A DNA stretch of 35,105 bases from Pelagibacterales bacterium SAG-MED17 (GCA_014654115.1 JACWDO010000011.1:1-35105); one strand, 5' to 3'. Positions 16,073 to 24,743 are shown, counted from the stretch's first letter. Program-made: numbers and translations. The notes: generated by a model not told the origin, from the letters alone.

Positions 16073-16747
16073 ATGAATAATGATTTTGAAAGACTTGAAA
16101 ATTTGATAGTAGGCTGCAAAAAATGCCCAAGGTTGGTAAGTTTTAGAAATAAGATAGCTAAAGATAAAAGAAAACAATACATAAATGAAAAATATTGGGG
16201 AAAACCAATAACAGGATTTGGTGACCCAAAAGCAAGAATTTTATTTGTTGGTTTGGCGCCAGCTGCACATGGTGGAAATAGAACTGGCAGAGTCTTTACT
16301 GGAGATAGATCATCTGACTTTTTATACAAATGTCTTCACAAAGCCAAATTATCAAACCAAGCAAATTCTGATCACAGAGATGATGGACTTAAGTTGAAAG
16401 ATATATTCATAACTACTGCTTTAAAATGTGTGCCACCTGGAGATAAACCAACAAAAAAAGAGTTAAACACTTGTTTTAAATATTTTAATAATGAAATTGA
16501 ATACTTAAAAAATTTAAAAATTGTTGTTGCATTAGGAAAAATAGCTTTTGATGCTTGTGTAGAGTTTTACAAAAAGCATTACAAAATTAACTCTAATATT
16601 AAATTTGGGCATAGTAAATTTTTTAAACTGCCAAATGATATTTTATTAGTAGGTTCTTATCATCCTAGTCCAAGAAATGTAAATACTGGAAGAATTAATG
16701 TTAATAAAATGACAAATTTATTTATTAAAGTAAAAAAAACTATTTAG
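16073..16747 (+). CDS. Uracil-DNA glycosylase, family 5 (UdgB-like), 4Fe-4S
   Basis: The 224-aa product matches the thermophile-type family 5 enzymes. Four cysteines for a 4Fe-4S cluster are at C15 and C18 (GCKKCPR), C119 (ALKCVPP) and C134 (NTCFKY). The active-site motif GLAPAAHGGNRTGRVFTGD (60-78) has the AAHGGNR signature separating UdgB from family 4, and HPSPRNVNTGR (197-207) is the second DNA-contact motif. It removes uracil, and probably other deaminated bases, from DNA. Family 5 enzymes lack a polar residue in motif 1 and have broader specificity. Its stop overlaps the end of the convergent ybgC gene by 8 nt. Confidence 0.92.
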   Translation: MNNDFERLENLIVGCKKCPRLVSFRNKIAKDKRKQYINEKYWGKPITGFGDPKARILFVGLAPAAHGGNRTGRVFTGDRSSDFLYKCLHKAKLSNQANSDHRDDGLKLKDIFITTALKCVPPGDKPTKKELNTCFKYFNNEIEYLKNLKIVVALGKIAFDACVEFYKKHYKINSNIKFGHSKFFKLPNDILLVGSYHPSPRNVNTGRINVNKMTNLFIKVKKTI

Positions 16748-17135
16748 TTAATTGTTCTTTTAGTTTTTCAGGCATCTTTGTTAGTTTGCCATTTTTATTA
16801 ATTGTGGCTAAATGAATATCTGCAGTAAAAATTAAATTATCATTTATAAAAATATCTTGCTTCATTTTAAGAGATACATTCTTTACATCCATAATTTCAG
16901 AAAAAATATCAAGATTATCCTCTAATCTTGAGGGTTTTATAAAATTTAAATTACAAGATTTTACAATTATAAAAATTCCATGATTTTCTTTTAGATTAGA
17001 ATTTGTAAAATCAAGTGAAGATATGGCCTCAGTTCTAGCTCGCTCTATAAATTTTAAATAATTAGCATAATAAACTACTCCACCAGCATCAGTATCTTCA
17101 TAATAAACTTTGAAACTTGATTTAAATTTTTTCAT
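16740..17135 (-). CDS. ybgC: YbgC-type acyl-CoA thioesterase (hotdog fold)
   Basis: The 131-aa product is a single hotdog domain. The motif YYEDTDAGGVVYYANYLKF (11-29) includes the catalytic Asp (D16) and continues ERARTEAIS, as in Tol-Pal-associated YbgC thioesterases. The residue that is His in E. coli YbgC (GGVVYHxxY) is Tyr23 here. These enzymes hydrolyse short- or medium-chain acyl-CoA at the inner membrane and often sit beside tolQRAB; no tol genes are in this window, so the link to envelope maintenance is untested here. The start codon is followed by the expected N-terminal strand (FKSSFKVYY). Confidence 0.88.
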   Translation of the reverse strand: MKKFKSSFKVYYEDTDAGGVVYYANYLKFIERARTEAISSLDFTNSNLKENHGIFIIVKSCNLNFIKPSRLEDNLDIFSEIMDVKNVSLKMKQDIFINDNLIFTADIHLATINKNGKLTKMPEKLKEQLTK

Positions 17136-17188
17136 AAAAATAATGATATCAAAGTGAAAATATTTTTTATACTAATGTTTCTTACTAT

Positions 17189-17326
17189 ATGAAAATTTAT
17201 ATAATTTGGTTAATTGGTGTAATGTTATTGAATTTTGTATACCTTTAGGCTGCTCCAATACTTGATGTTTTGGCTGCAATAATACTGTCTCTATTAAGTT
17301 TTAGTTTAAAAAGATATCTTAAGTAA
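17189..17326 (+). pseudogene. 45-codon small membrane protein gene interrupted by in-frame TAG
   Basis: From ATG at 17189 one frame reads MKIYIIWLIGVMLLNFVYL, then TAG (17246-17248), then in the same frame AAPILDVLAAIILSLLSFSL and KRYLK to a TAA at 17324-17326. Both halves are strongly hydrophobic and together make a natural two-helix membrane protein ending in a basic tail, so the TAG looks like a single-base change within a gene. Alternatives are a sequencing error, or two separate peptides. The gene sits divergent to ybgC (53-nt gap) and converges on the DUF3047 gene with 4 nt between. The resemblance to small hydrophobic proteins of marine alphaproteobacteria is from memory and unverified. 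Confidence 0.55.
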
Positions 17327-17330
17327 ATTT

Positions 17331-17993
17331 TTATTCAGAAGAAAAAAAAATATTTTGGTAATAACTTACTGCAGTAAGTTTTGAATTATCTGTATCTGCC
17401 ATAATTGCTAGTCCAGTAAGCTCTTCCACATCTAAATCATGAAATTTTTTAAAGTCTTCTTTAACATTTGCTTTTACAGTCACCCATTGATTAAAGTCAG
17501 TTTTTGTAGAAGATAGAACTTTATCTATAGATTTCTTCGTATATGGGCTTGGCCATGCCTCTCCAACATTTGAATTACTTGAAAAAACATAATTTATTGC
17601 TCTATTTGATAGCGCCGTTGCACCTGTTTTTTTAATTACAAACACTCTAGCCGCAAAATCATGACCCTTTTTTGTATCCTCTTTTATTCCTTTAAGGTCT
17701 TTTTCAACTTTCCAGGTAATGTTTATAAAAGGTGTTATATTTAAATTAATCTTAACTTCTTTACCTACACCTGATGCAGCATTTTCTGCTACAGCTTTTA
17801 AATAGTTTCCTTCTTGATTACTAGCTACAGAGTATAAAGTTTTTGCATCAGCTCCTCTTACTTTTCTAACTTCCATTTCACTTAATTCTTCATCAGTGAA
17901 TTTAAAGACTATTATATCTTCTGCATTAACTGAAGGCATCAATAAAAGATAAGTAATTAAAATTTGAATAAATTTTTTAAACACATATCTCAT
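17331..17993 (-). CDS. DUF3047 exported protein
   Basis: The 220-aa product starts with a signal peptide (MRYVFKKFIQILITYLLLM, cleavage likely after VNA at about residue 24). The mature part reads like a beta-sandwich of the DUF3047 family: AVAENAASGVGKEVKINLN, then TPFINITWKVEKDLKG, then KKGHDFAARVFVIKK, and a late LTGLAIMADTDNS segment. These resemble concanavalin/glycan-binding folds, but no function has been shown. It is probably periplasmic. The gap to the next upstream gene (18039) is 45 nt without clear signals. Confidence 0.8.
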   Translation of the reverse strand: MRYVFKKFIQILITYLLLMPSVNAEDIIVFKFTDEELSEMEVRKVRGADAKTLYSVASNQEGNYLKAVAENAASGVGKEVKINLNITPFINITWKVEKDLKGIKEDTKKGHDFAARVFVIKKTGATALSNRAINYVFSSNSNVGEAWPSPYTKKSIDKVLSSTKTDFNQWVTVKANVKEDFKKFHDLDVEELTGLAIMADTDNSKLTAVSYYQNIFFSSE

Positions 17994-18038
17994 ATAATTT
18001 AATATTGTTATTAATCAACTATAATTTAGATTTAATGT

Positions 18039-19043
18039 TTATGGTAAAAGAACTATTTTAGGTGAGGAACAACTTCCATCATGAATTTGTTTAAATGCCT
18101 CTGCACCTCTCTTTAATTCTCTATACTCTATCCAATCTAGTTTACCAATCTGTCTATTAGCTAAAATTTTAATTGTATTTTCAAAATCTTTATTAGTATA
18201 ACAATATGTTCCAATAAAAGTTACCTCTTGAAGAGTTGCTTTTCTAAAATTGAACTGTCCAGCTGGTTGAGTCAATCCAATATGTACTATGGTACCTCCA
18301 GGTTTTATAACTGATATAGCTTGTTGTCTTGAAACTTCTAAACCAACTGTATCAAAAACTACATCAAAGCTATCATTTTGTATTTCTTTGTCTGAAGGAT
18401 TAACAAACTTACCATCAAAATATTTTTCACATTCGCTTAATCTTAAATTATTAGGATCTGACATAATAATATTTTTATTACCCTTAATTTTAGATAATAT
18501 TAATGAACACAATAATCCAATTGCTCCAGCTCCTTGAACTAAAGTTCTACACTCAGAAAGAGGTTTTTTAAGGGAGTTTTCTCCCATAAGTACAGCATGT
18601 AGTGAAACTGCAGTTGGTTCAGCTATTGCTGCTTCATTAAGATCTAAATGATCTGGTACTTCATATATATTTTGATTAGGAGAGGAAACTAATTCTGCAA
18701 AAACTCCTTGTCTCTCGTAGGGTCTATTCATTCCTAAAAGGACTCTGTGTGGACAAAGATGTTCTCGACCACTTGTGCAATATTCACACTTTCCACATGT
18801 TATTAGTGGGTTTAACACAACATTTTTACCTTGGAATTTACCATTTTGGATTACTCCGCTGACTTCGTGGCCAATAATTAATGGAGGAATACGTCTTTCA
18901 TCTTTTCCGTGATACGCATGCATATCAGATCCACATATGCCTGATGCATGAACTTTTAATATACTCTCTCCATTTGTCTCTACAGGATCTTTTTCTTCTC
19001 TGTAAACTAGTTCTTCAACACCGGTGTAAACTAAAGCTTTCAT
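18039..19043 (-). CDS. Zinc-dependent alcohol dehydrogenase (MDR family)
   Basis: The frame is open to 19139, but the ATG at 19043 (MKALVYTGVEELVYREE) is the family N-terminus and lies 2 nt after the stop of the transporter gene, so it is chosen; the product has 334 aa. Catalytic zinc ligands are C37 (GICGSD) and H59 (GHE); the structural zinc has C83, C86, C89 and C97. The cofactor loop VQGAGAIGLL follows in the second half, then IVHIGLTQP. It oxidises an alcohol or polyol with NAD(P)+, resembling sorbitol or threonine dehydrogenase-like MDRs. Coupling to the NCS1 permease suggests they act on the same compound, which is inference. Confidence 0.9.
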   Translation of the reverse strand: MKALVYTGVEELVYREEKDPVETNGESILKVHASGICGSDMHAYHGKDERRIPPLIIGHEVSGVIQNGKFQGKNVVLNPLITCGKCEYCTSGREHLCPHRVLLGMNRPYERQGVFAELVSSPNQNIYEVPDHLDLNEAAIAEPTAVSLHAVLMGENSLKKPLSECRTLVQGAGAIGLLCSLILSKIKGNKNIIMSDPNNLRLSECEKYFDGKFVNPSDKEIQNDSFDVVFDTVGLEVSRQQAISVIKPGGTIVHIGLTQPAGQFNFRKATLQEVTFIGTYCYTNKDFENTIKILANRQIGKLDWIEYRELKRGAEAFKQIHDGSCSSPKIVLLP

Positions 19044-19045
19044 AA

Positions 19046-20497
19046 TTATTTTTGATCTAGAAGATAATATATAAAAAACGATACGACAAATCCTATAATC
19101 CAAGAAAATGATTTTATATCTGAAAAATTGATGTTCCATAATAAAGAAAATGAGAAAATAAAACCTATAATAAGTGAATACACAGCTTTATAGTTCCAAC
19201 CATTTGAATACATATACTCATTTCCTTCTCTTAAGAAAAAAAGATCCTTATGGTTTACTCTCTCTTTTTTCACTAAATAGTAGTCAGCAATTATAATTGC
19301 AAAGATTGGTCCAAATAAAGCTGCAAGACTATCGATAATATTTATTACACCTATTTGGCTTAAAATAGAGGGCCACAAACCTCCAGCAATAAAACCAATT
19401 AATAAAATTAATACTCCAGAAGTTTTAAGGTCTAAATTATTAGGAATAAAATTTATTATACTATTTTGTGTAGGGACATAATTAGAAATTAAGTTAGTAG
19501 ATAAAGATGAAAAAATTATAAAAATTAGAACGAACACCGTTAAGCCAGTGTTGTCTAATTTCCCAATTATATCTATTGGTTTAGTTAATATTTGATCAAC
19601 AACAATAAGCTTTTGGTTTAAAAGTACATCAACTCCAACAACTATAGATGTTGCTAAAAATGAAAATAAAATCATATTTAAAAAAAGATTTAAGTTTCCC
19701 AATTTTAGATCTTTTTCAGTTTTGACATACCTCGAAAAATCTCCAAAATTTAGCAATACAATTGAGAAGTAAGAAAAAATTGTACCTGTTAGAACTATAA
19801 AAGGTAAAATATTAGATCTTGAAAGAAAATTTCCCTCTGTTGTGTTCAATTTAAGTGACTGAAATATTTGTGTATGATTTTCAGAAGTTAATATTAAAAA
19901 AAAAATAAACAAACCTGAATAAACAAAGATAGCTGAAAACTGTAAAAATCTTTGATTAAATCTTTGTCCATTTGTAAATAATAAGTATTGAATAACAAAA
20001 GTTAGGGTTAATGAAATCCAATCAATAATATTTAATCCAAGAAAAAAAGTTAAAAATATTTGACTATCTAGAATTTGACTATCAAAGTTATAGTAAATAA
20101 AAATCCTAATTAGATATGTAATTGATTTTGATATGAAAAATGTTTGAATACCAAACATAAATACTCCAATAACAGATCTTAAAAGACTTAAGTATTTGGC
20201 TCCATTTAAACCCATTGACATTCTGAGCATAACGGGAAAAGGTAATCCATGCTTTTGTGATGGTTTACCGATCAATGATATAAAAAAATAAATCAATATA
20301 GAGGCAGCTAATGAAGAAGTTAAGACCAGCACAGTGCTAAGATTGTATATTAAATATAAAGAGGCTATTAACGCAAAACCTGCGATTGTTTGGATACTAT
20401 TAGCCCAAAAGCAAAACAAATCAATAGATGTCCATGTTTTATTGCTTGGGTTAACTGTGGCTAATTCAAAATTTTTTAATTCTATATTCTGACTCAC
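19046..20497 (-). CDS. NCS1-family permease
   Basis: The 483-aa integral membrane protein has about twelve hydrophobic segments. The N-terminal region (NPSNKTWTSIDLFCFWANS followed by IQTIAGFALIASLY) and the KHGLPFPVMLRMSMGLNGAK segment after the second helix match the nucleobase:cation symporter-1 family, which imports cytosine, allantoin, hydantoin, thiamine or pyridoxine with Na+ or H+. A C-terminal IIADYYLVKKERVNHKDLF is another conserved NCS1 block. The substrate is not determined. It is followed by the zinc alcohol dehydrogenase with a 2-nt gap and is divergent from the DMT gene with a 65-nt gap that must hold promoters for both. Confidence 0.88.
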   Translation of the reverse strand: MSQNIELKNFELATVNPSNKTWTSIDLFCFWANSIQTIAGFALIASLYLIYNLSTVLVLTSSLAASILIYFFISLIGKPSQKHGLPFPVMLRMSMGLNGAKYLSLLRSVIGVFMFGIQTFFISKSITYLIRIFIYYNFDSQILDSQIFLTFFLGLNIIDWISLTLTFVIQYLLFTNGQRFNQRFLQFSAIFVYSGLFIFFLILTSENHTQIFQSLKLNTTEGNFLSRSNILPFIVLTGTIFSYFSIVLLNFGDFSRYVKTEKDLKLGNLNLFLNMILFSFLATSIVVGVDVLLNQKLIVVDQILTKPIDIIGKLDNTGLTVFVLIFIIFSSLSTNLISNYVPTQNSIINFIPNNLDLKTSGVLILLIGFIAGGLWPSILSQIGVINIIDSLAALFGPIFAIIIADYYLVKKERVNHKDLFFLREGNEYMYSNGWNYKAVYSLIIGFIFSFSLLWNINFSDIKSFSWIIGFVVSFFIYYLLDQK

Positions 20498-20562
20498 TAA
20501 TGTAACCTTAAACTAAAATTTTTATATGTCTATAATTGTGATATCCATAATTTTGTAATTCT

Positions 20563-21456
20563 ATGAGTTTTCTAAAAAACAATATTGGCTACGTTTCTAT
20601 GTTCGTGGCAGTGATAGGCTTTGGGTCGGGTCCACCGTTTGTGAAATTAGCATTACAGGAATTTTATGTGATGGACTTAATGGCGGTACGATTCTCTTTA
20701 GCATTTAGTTTGATGTTAATTTTTGCTTTGATCATGAGAGCGGATTTAAAAATCAAAAAAATTGGATTTACTCCTTTCTTAATGGGTTTATTAAACCCTT
20801 TTTTAGTTACTTTAAGTTTTCATATTGGTCTTCTACTAACTTCACCAGTAAATGGAGTTGCTTTAATTAGCACTTTGCCAATATGGCAACCATTTGTTGC
20901 AAGACTTTTTTTAAAAGAAAAAATTGAAATAAAAGTAATTATTGGAGCCTTTATAACAATTATTGGAACTTTAATTTTACTTACAAGTCAAACAAAGTCA
21001 GGACAAGGAAATTATATTGGTGATTTAATAATTTTTTTAGGAATGATTTGTGTTTCTGTAAATGAAGTTTTGGGAAGAAGATTTATGCAAACTAAGGTTG
21101 ATCAATTGGGGGTAAATACTTATCAATATTTTATTGGTGCTATACTATCTTTATTAGTTCTTTTTGTAATTTGGCCAAATTCAAGTTTTGAATATCAAAA
21201 TTATCTAAATTTTTCACCCCCAGTTTTAGCGGCTATAACTTTATCTTGTATAACGTTTGGAGCATATTTATTTTATAATTTTGCTCTTAGAAGAGTTCCG
21301 GTAGGTAGAATTAGTTTGATGTATCCTTTAACAGGCCCTATTGGGGCAACAATGTCATGGTTAATAATAGACTCTCCGATTTCAACAAAGGTTTTTATAT
21401 CTTTAGCAATAATTTTAATTGGAACTATTATACCTCAAATAAATAAGTCTAACTAA
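20563..21456 (+). CDS. DMT/EamA-family transporter
   Basis: The 297-aa protein has ten predicted hydrophobic helices arranged as two EamA repeats. The first half includes PPFVKLALQEFYVMDLMAVR and NPFLVTLSFHIGLLLTSPVN, with the family's LPIWQPFVARLFLKEKI at the end of the repeat; the second half ends LMYPLTGPIGATMSWLIIDS. Drug/metabolite transporters of this type move amino acids, nucleosides or other metabolites, often outward. No substrate is evident. It stands alone on the + strand and its stop overlaps the stop of dctM from the opposite side. Confidence 0.88.
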   Translation: MSFLKNNIGYVSMFVAVIGFGSGPPFVKLALQEFYVMDLMAVRFSLAFSLMLIFALIMRADLKIKKIGFTPFLMGLLNPFLVTLSFHIGLLLTSPVNGVALISTLPIWQPFVARLFLKEKIEIKVIIGAFITIIGTLILLTSQTKSGQGNYIGDLIIFLGMICVSVNEVLGRRFMQTKVDQLGVNTYQYFIGAILSLLVLFVIWPNSSFEYQNYLNFSPPVLAAITLSCITFGAYLFYNFALRRVPVGRISLMYPLTGPIGATMSWLIIDSPISTKVFISLAIILIGTIIPQINKSN

Positions 21457-22793
21457 GGTGATGGGTACATTACCCCAGGCAACCACAAAGCTATTTTTGG
21501 AAATATTATAATTAATATTAAACCAATCACTTGGATAACCATAAATTGCATCATACCAAGATAAATATCTTTTAAATCCCATTCTGGAACTACTCCTTTT
21601 AAGAAATAAGCAGATAGTGCAACTGGAGGTGAGAGCCAGGCTGTTTGGAGATTTACTGCTACTAATATTGCAAACCATGTAAGATTAAATCCTAACTCGA
21701 TTACTAAAGGTAAAACAATTGGTAATACTATTAAAACTATTGGTACCCACTCTAAAGGCCAGCCTAATAAAAATATAGCAGCCATTATAATTGCTAAAAT
21801 AACATATCTATTTACCTCTAAGTTTAAAAGGAAGTCAGTTAACAAAGATGGAGTTCCTAGTTTTGAAAAGACAGCTCCAAAAAAGTTTGAAGCTGCAACC
21901 AAAAACATAATTAATGCAGTTATCTCTAGTGTTTTTATAAGAGCTTCTTTTAAACCAGATAAAGTTAATTTTTTATAAGCTAGCGCAAGTAATATCGCTC
22001 CAAAAGCTCCCATACCCGCCCCTTCTGTTGGGGTGGCTAAACCAAAAAGTATACTTCCTAAAGCAAAAAATACTAAACCTGCAGGAGGTATTAGTCCCAT
22101 TATAAATTCATACCAAACTTTAGCCATGTTAGTTGGTTGTTCACTTTCTGGTAATACAGGACCAAGTTTTGGATTTAAATAACATCTTAATGTTGTGTAA
22201 GCAGCATATAAAGATGCCAAAAGAATACCTGGCATAATTGCTGCAGCAAATAAATCAGTTACGGGAATTTCTAAAACAGGACCCATAACTACTAGCATAA
22301 TGCTTGGAGGGATTAAAATTCCAAGAGTTCCACCAGCACAAATTAATCCTGCGGACAATCTAGTATCATAACCAGTTCTTATCATTGTTTTACCTGCCAT
22401 AATTCCAAGTATCGTTACAGATGCACCAACAATTCCTGTGGCAGCTGCAAATATTGTAGAAACAAACATGACAGCATAGAACAAAGCACCTCTTGTTTTA
22501 GAAAGCATTAGTTGAACAGAATTAAATAAACGCTCCATAAGACCTGCTTGTTCCATTAATATACCCATGAATATAAAGAGTGGTACGGCGGCGAGCGTAT
22601 TCTCTGTCATAATCATATTGAATTGAAGTGTCATCAAGTAAAAGACCAACTTACCAAAACCCCAATATCCAAAAACAAGGCCTAAAAATATTAAAGTAAA
22701 TGAAATTGGAAAACCAACAAAGATTGCAAATAACATGCAACCAATCATTATTGCTCCTATTATTTCAGGACTAAAGAAATCCATTATGGCCAC
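21453..22793 (-). CDS. dctM: TRAP transporter large membrane subunit
   Basis: The 446-aa product is the 12-helix DctM subunit. It contains FPISFTLIFLGLVFGYWGFG, MGILMEQAGLMERLFNS, GTLGILIPPSIMLVVMGPV and GLATPTEGAGMGAFGAI, all hallmark DctM blocks; the paired GGTLGILIPPS and TPTEGAG loops form the substrate/sodium site region. Together with the small subunit and the periplasmic binding protein it makes a Na+-driven importer for organic acids or related compounds. It overlaps dctQ by 10 nt and is the last gene of the unit, converging on the DMT gene. Confidence 0.95.
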   Translation of the reverse strand: MAIMDFFSPEIIGAIMIGCMLFAIFVGFPISFTLIFLGLVFGYWGFGKLVFYLMTLQFNMIMTENTLAAVPLFIFMGILMEQAGLMERLFNSVQLMLSKTRGALFYAVMFVSTIFAAATGIVGASVTILGIMAGKTMIRTGYDTRLSAGLICAGGTLGILIPPSIMLVVMGPVLEIPVTDLFAAAIMPGILLASLYAAYTTLRCYLNPKLGPVLPESEQPTNMAKVWYEFIMGLIPPAGLVFFALGSILFGLATPTEGAGMGAFGAILLALAYKKLTLSGLKEALIKTLEITALIMFLVAASNFFGAVFSKLGTPSLLTDFLLNLEVNRYVILAIIMAAIFLLGWPLEWVPIVLIVLPIVLPLVIELGFNLTWFAILVAVNLQTAWLSPPVALSAYFLKGVVPEWDLKDIYLGMMQFMVIQVIGLILIIIFPKIALWLPGVMYPSP

Positions 22794-23440
22794 CTCCCCT
22801 TAACAAAAGCATAATATGTTTTTAGAATTTCAGAAATTCCTTGAACAAGAAGTAAAAATGCACCAATTGGCATACAACTTTTCAATGGCCACATAATTGG
22901 CATCCACGTTGTATCCATGGCTCTTTGAATTCTAACCTTACCACCTAAACATTCTTCTAAATTTGATCTTCCACATATTGAAGTATATGCGTAATCAAAG
23001 CTCACAATAAAAAATACAAGAAAGCCAGGTATAAAAAATATCAAATATAAAAATAGATCAACTCTAGCCTGACTTTTTACTGACCAGTTTCTATATAAAA
23101 AATCTGCTCTAATATGTATTCCTTTAGAAAGTGCATACGCTGCGCCAAGCATAAATAGTGCTCCTGCTAGCATTCTGCTTATATCGAAAGACCACAAAGT
23201 TGGTCTATTAAAAAAATGTCTACCAATAACCTCATGTATCATTGCGTAAATAAGAAAAATTGTTAACCAGCAAAATATTTTTCCTGTGATTAACATCTTA
23301 GAATCAATAAATTCTATGGTTTTTGCCATCCAAGGAGTCATATCCTCTGGCATTTTCGTACTTGTTCGCCTCTCAGCTATAAGTTCGTCTGTAATATCTA
23401 GATTATCTTTTACTTTAGGTTCTGAATCTTTATCAACCAT
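22784..23440 (-). CDS. dctQ: TRAP transporter small membrane subunit
   Basis: The 218-aa product has four hydrophobic helices in the DctQ pattern (LTIFLIYAMIHEVIGRHFFN, SRMLAGALFMLGAAYALSKG, IRADFLYRNWS). The I-R-x-D segment after the second helix is the family signature. The cytoplasmic N-terminal extension of about 45 residues is long and charged (DSEPKVKDNLDITDELIAE), longer than in many DctQ. It overlaps dctM and is separated from dctP by 80 nt containing a terminator hairpin, which would lower its expression relative to the binding protein. Confidence 0.92.
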   Translation of the reverse strand: MVDKDSEPKVKDNLDITDELIAERRTSTKMPEDMTPWMAKTIEFIDSKMLITGKIFCWLTIFLIYAMIHEVIGRHFFNRPTLWSFDISRMLAGALFMLGAAYALSKGIHIRADFLYRNWSVKSQARVDLFLYLIFFIPGFLVFFIVSFDYAYTSICGRSNLEECLGGKVRIQRAMDTTWMPIMWPLKSCMPIGAFLLLVQGISEILKTYYAFVKGRWP

Positions 23441-23473
23441 AGCTTAAATATTATAATTTAAATTTAATTACTA

Positions 23474-23508
23474 AAAAAAAACGGGGATTTATAAAAAATC
23501 CCCGTTTC
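23474..23508 (-). terminator. Intrinsic terminator/attenuator between dctP and dctQ
   Basis: On the minus strand AAACGGGGAT and ATCCCCGTTT form a 10-bp perfect stem (23480-23489 with 23499-23508), extendable by two A-T pairs, followed by a run of nine T. It lies 12 nt after the dctP stop. Partial read-through would give much more dctP than dctQM message, the usual stoichiometry need for binding protein-dependent importers. Confidence 0.88.
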
Positions 23509-23520
23509 TTATATTATAAC

Positions 23521-24609
23521 TTACTGTTGTGATGCAAATGCAGTTCCAATTGATGCATCAGATGTTTCCATTTGTGCAATAAAAGGTACTACAATTTTAG
23601 CATGTGCAGTCATGTGCTCATAAACTTCTTTAAAGAAAGCATTTGAATCAGCATTCTTTTTAAGAGTTGCTTGAGCAGCGTTCATGTACTCAGTGAAATA
23701 ATCAGCTGGTGTATCCCAAAGTTTTACACCATGATTTTCAGTAAGGTCAATTAACGCTTTACCATTTTCTACAGCTCTATTAGTGATGTTTCTAGTGATC
23801 ATCGCTTCAGATGCAACTTCCATTGCATATTTTTGATGGTCAGTTAAAGAATTATAAACATCTCCATTGATATAGATATCACCATTAACTACGTTTTGGT
23901 GTAATCCTTGTAGATAGTAGTTTTTAAGAACTTTTTGGAAACCAAAAACTGAATCTGGTTTTGGACAACACCATTCAGCAGCATCGATTGTTCCTTTTTC
24001 AAGTGCTGGTAATATATCACCACCTGATAAAGATACTGATGCAATTCCGATATCTTTATATGTTTGTCCCGGAATTCCTGGAGGAGTTCTGAATCTGTAT
24101 TTTCTGAAATCATCCATGTTTTTAATTGGCTCTTTAAACCAACCTAATGCTTCAGGTCCTGATGATGCCATCACGAAACCTTTAACATTCATTCCCATTT
24201 CGCTCCATAATTGGTCGTATAATTCTTTACCACCATTATCGAAATACCATGCTAACCAAGATTTAGTACTTAAACCAATACCTCCACCTGCAACTGGCGA
24301 TCCAAATAACATCGCAGCTGGGTGATAGTTTGACCAGTAGTGAGTCCATGCTGCACCACCATCTACTAAACCTTTATCAACAGCTTCTAGTGTTTCTTTC
24401 ATACCAACAACTTCGCCTTTTGAAAGAAGCTCAAATTCTAACTCTCCACGAGTTAATTTTGTTACTCTGTCAGTCCACATTTTTACGATTTGTCCATCGT
24501 AAGATGTTTTAGGAAAAGTAAGTTGGATTTTTAATGTTTTAGCAGAAGCAGAACCAATTATTGATACTGCAAATACTAAAGCTAAAATCATTGAAGTGAT
24601 TTTTTTCAT
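23521..24609 (-). CDS. dctP: TRAP transporter periplasmic solute-binding protein
   Basis: The 362-aa product has a classical signal peptide (cleavage after SIIGSASA, about residue 23). The mature part is a DctP-type binding protein: FPKTSYDGQIVKMWTDRVTK, then GEVVGMKETLEAVDKGLVDG, the YRFRTPPGIPG segment (about 168-178) whose Arg usually holds the ligand carboxylate, and DAAEWCCPKPDS (about 209-220), the ligand-pocket loop found in the subfamily associated with alpha-keto acids and mannitol-like compounds. The CC pair in that loop is unusual. A GAGAGGG Shine-Dalgarno precedes the ATG. The ligand is unknown; nearby dehydrogenases suggest an acid or aldehyde precursor. Confidence 0.92.
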   Translation of the reverse strand: MKKITSMILALVFAVSIIGSASAKTLKIQLTFPKTSYDGQIVKMWTDRVTKLTRGELEFELLSKGEVVGMKETLEAVDKGLVDGGAAWTHYWSNYHPAAMLFGSPVAGGGIGLSTKSWLAWYFDNGGKELYDQLWSEMGMNVKGFVMASSGPEALGWFKEPIKNMDDFRKYRFRTPPGIPGQTYKDIGIASVSLSGGDILPALEKGTIDAAEWCCPKPDSVFGFQKVLKNYYLQGLHQNVVNGDIYINGDVYNSLTDHQKYAMEVASEAMITRNITNRAVENGKALIDLTENHGVKLWDTPADYFTEYMNAAQATLKKNADSNAFFKEVYEHMTAHAKIVVPFIAQMETSDASIGTAFASQQ

Positions 24610-24631
24610 TTTTTATCCCTCTCTTTATTAT

Positions 24632-24652
24632 TATTAAGACTTAATATGACAA
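24632..24652 (-). promoter_or_regulatory. -35 box with adjoining operator-like palindrome upstream of dctP
   Basis: On the minus strand TTGTCA (24647-24652) is followed at once by TATTAAG-T-CTTAATA (24632-24646), a perfect 7-bp inverted repeat with a single central base, 22 nt before the dctP ATG. A palindrome in the spacer of a promoter is where a repressor would act. The -10 box is not clear (TAATAA-like). Confidence 0.4.
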
Positions 24653-24726
24653 TAAATTAACCTGAATGTGTGGTAAAAGTAAAATGATTAATTGTTAAAA
24701 GCTAACTATGCAACCTGAAGTTTAAT

Positions 24727-24743
24727 GGTAACTATTTGTTACC
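24727..24743. other. Hairpin overlapping the stop codon of the dehydrogenase gene
   Basis: GGTAAC-TATTT-GTTACC is a perfect 6-bp stem with a 5-nt loop; it includes the stop codon (24732-24734) of the minus-strand dehydrogenase. No T run follows on either strand, so it is not a standard terminator; it could stabilise or process the message before dctP. Confidence 0.3.

Noticed and set aside
19044..19139. N-terminal extension of the zinc alcohol dehydrogenase
   Set aside because: It lies entirely within the permease gene; the ATG at 19043 matches the family start.
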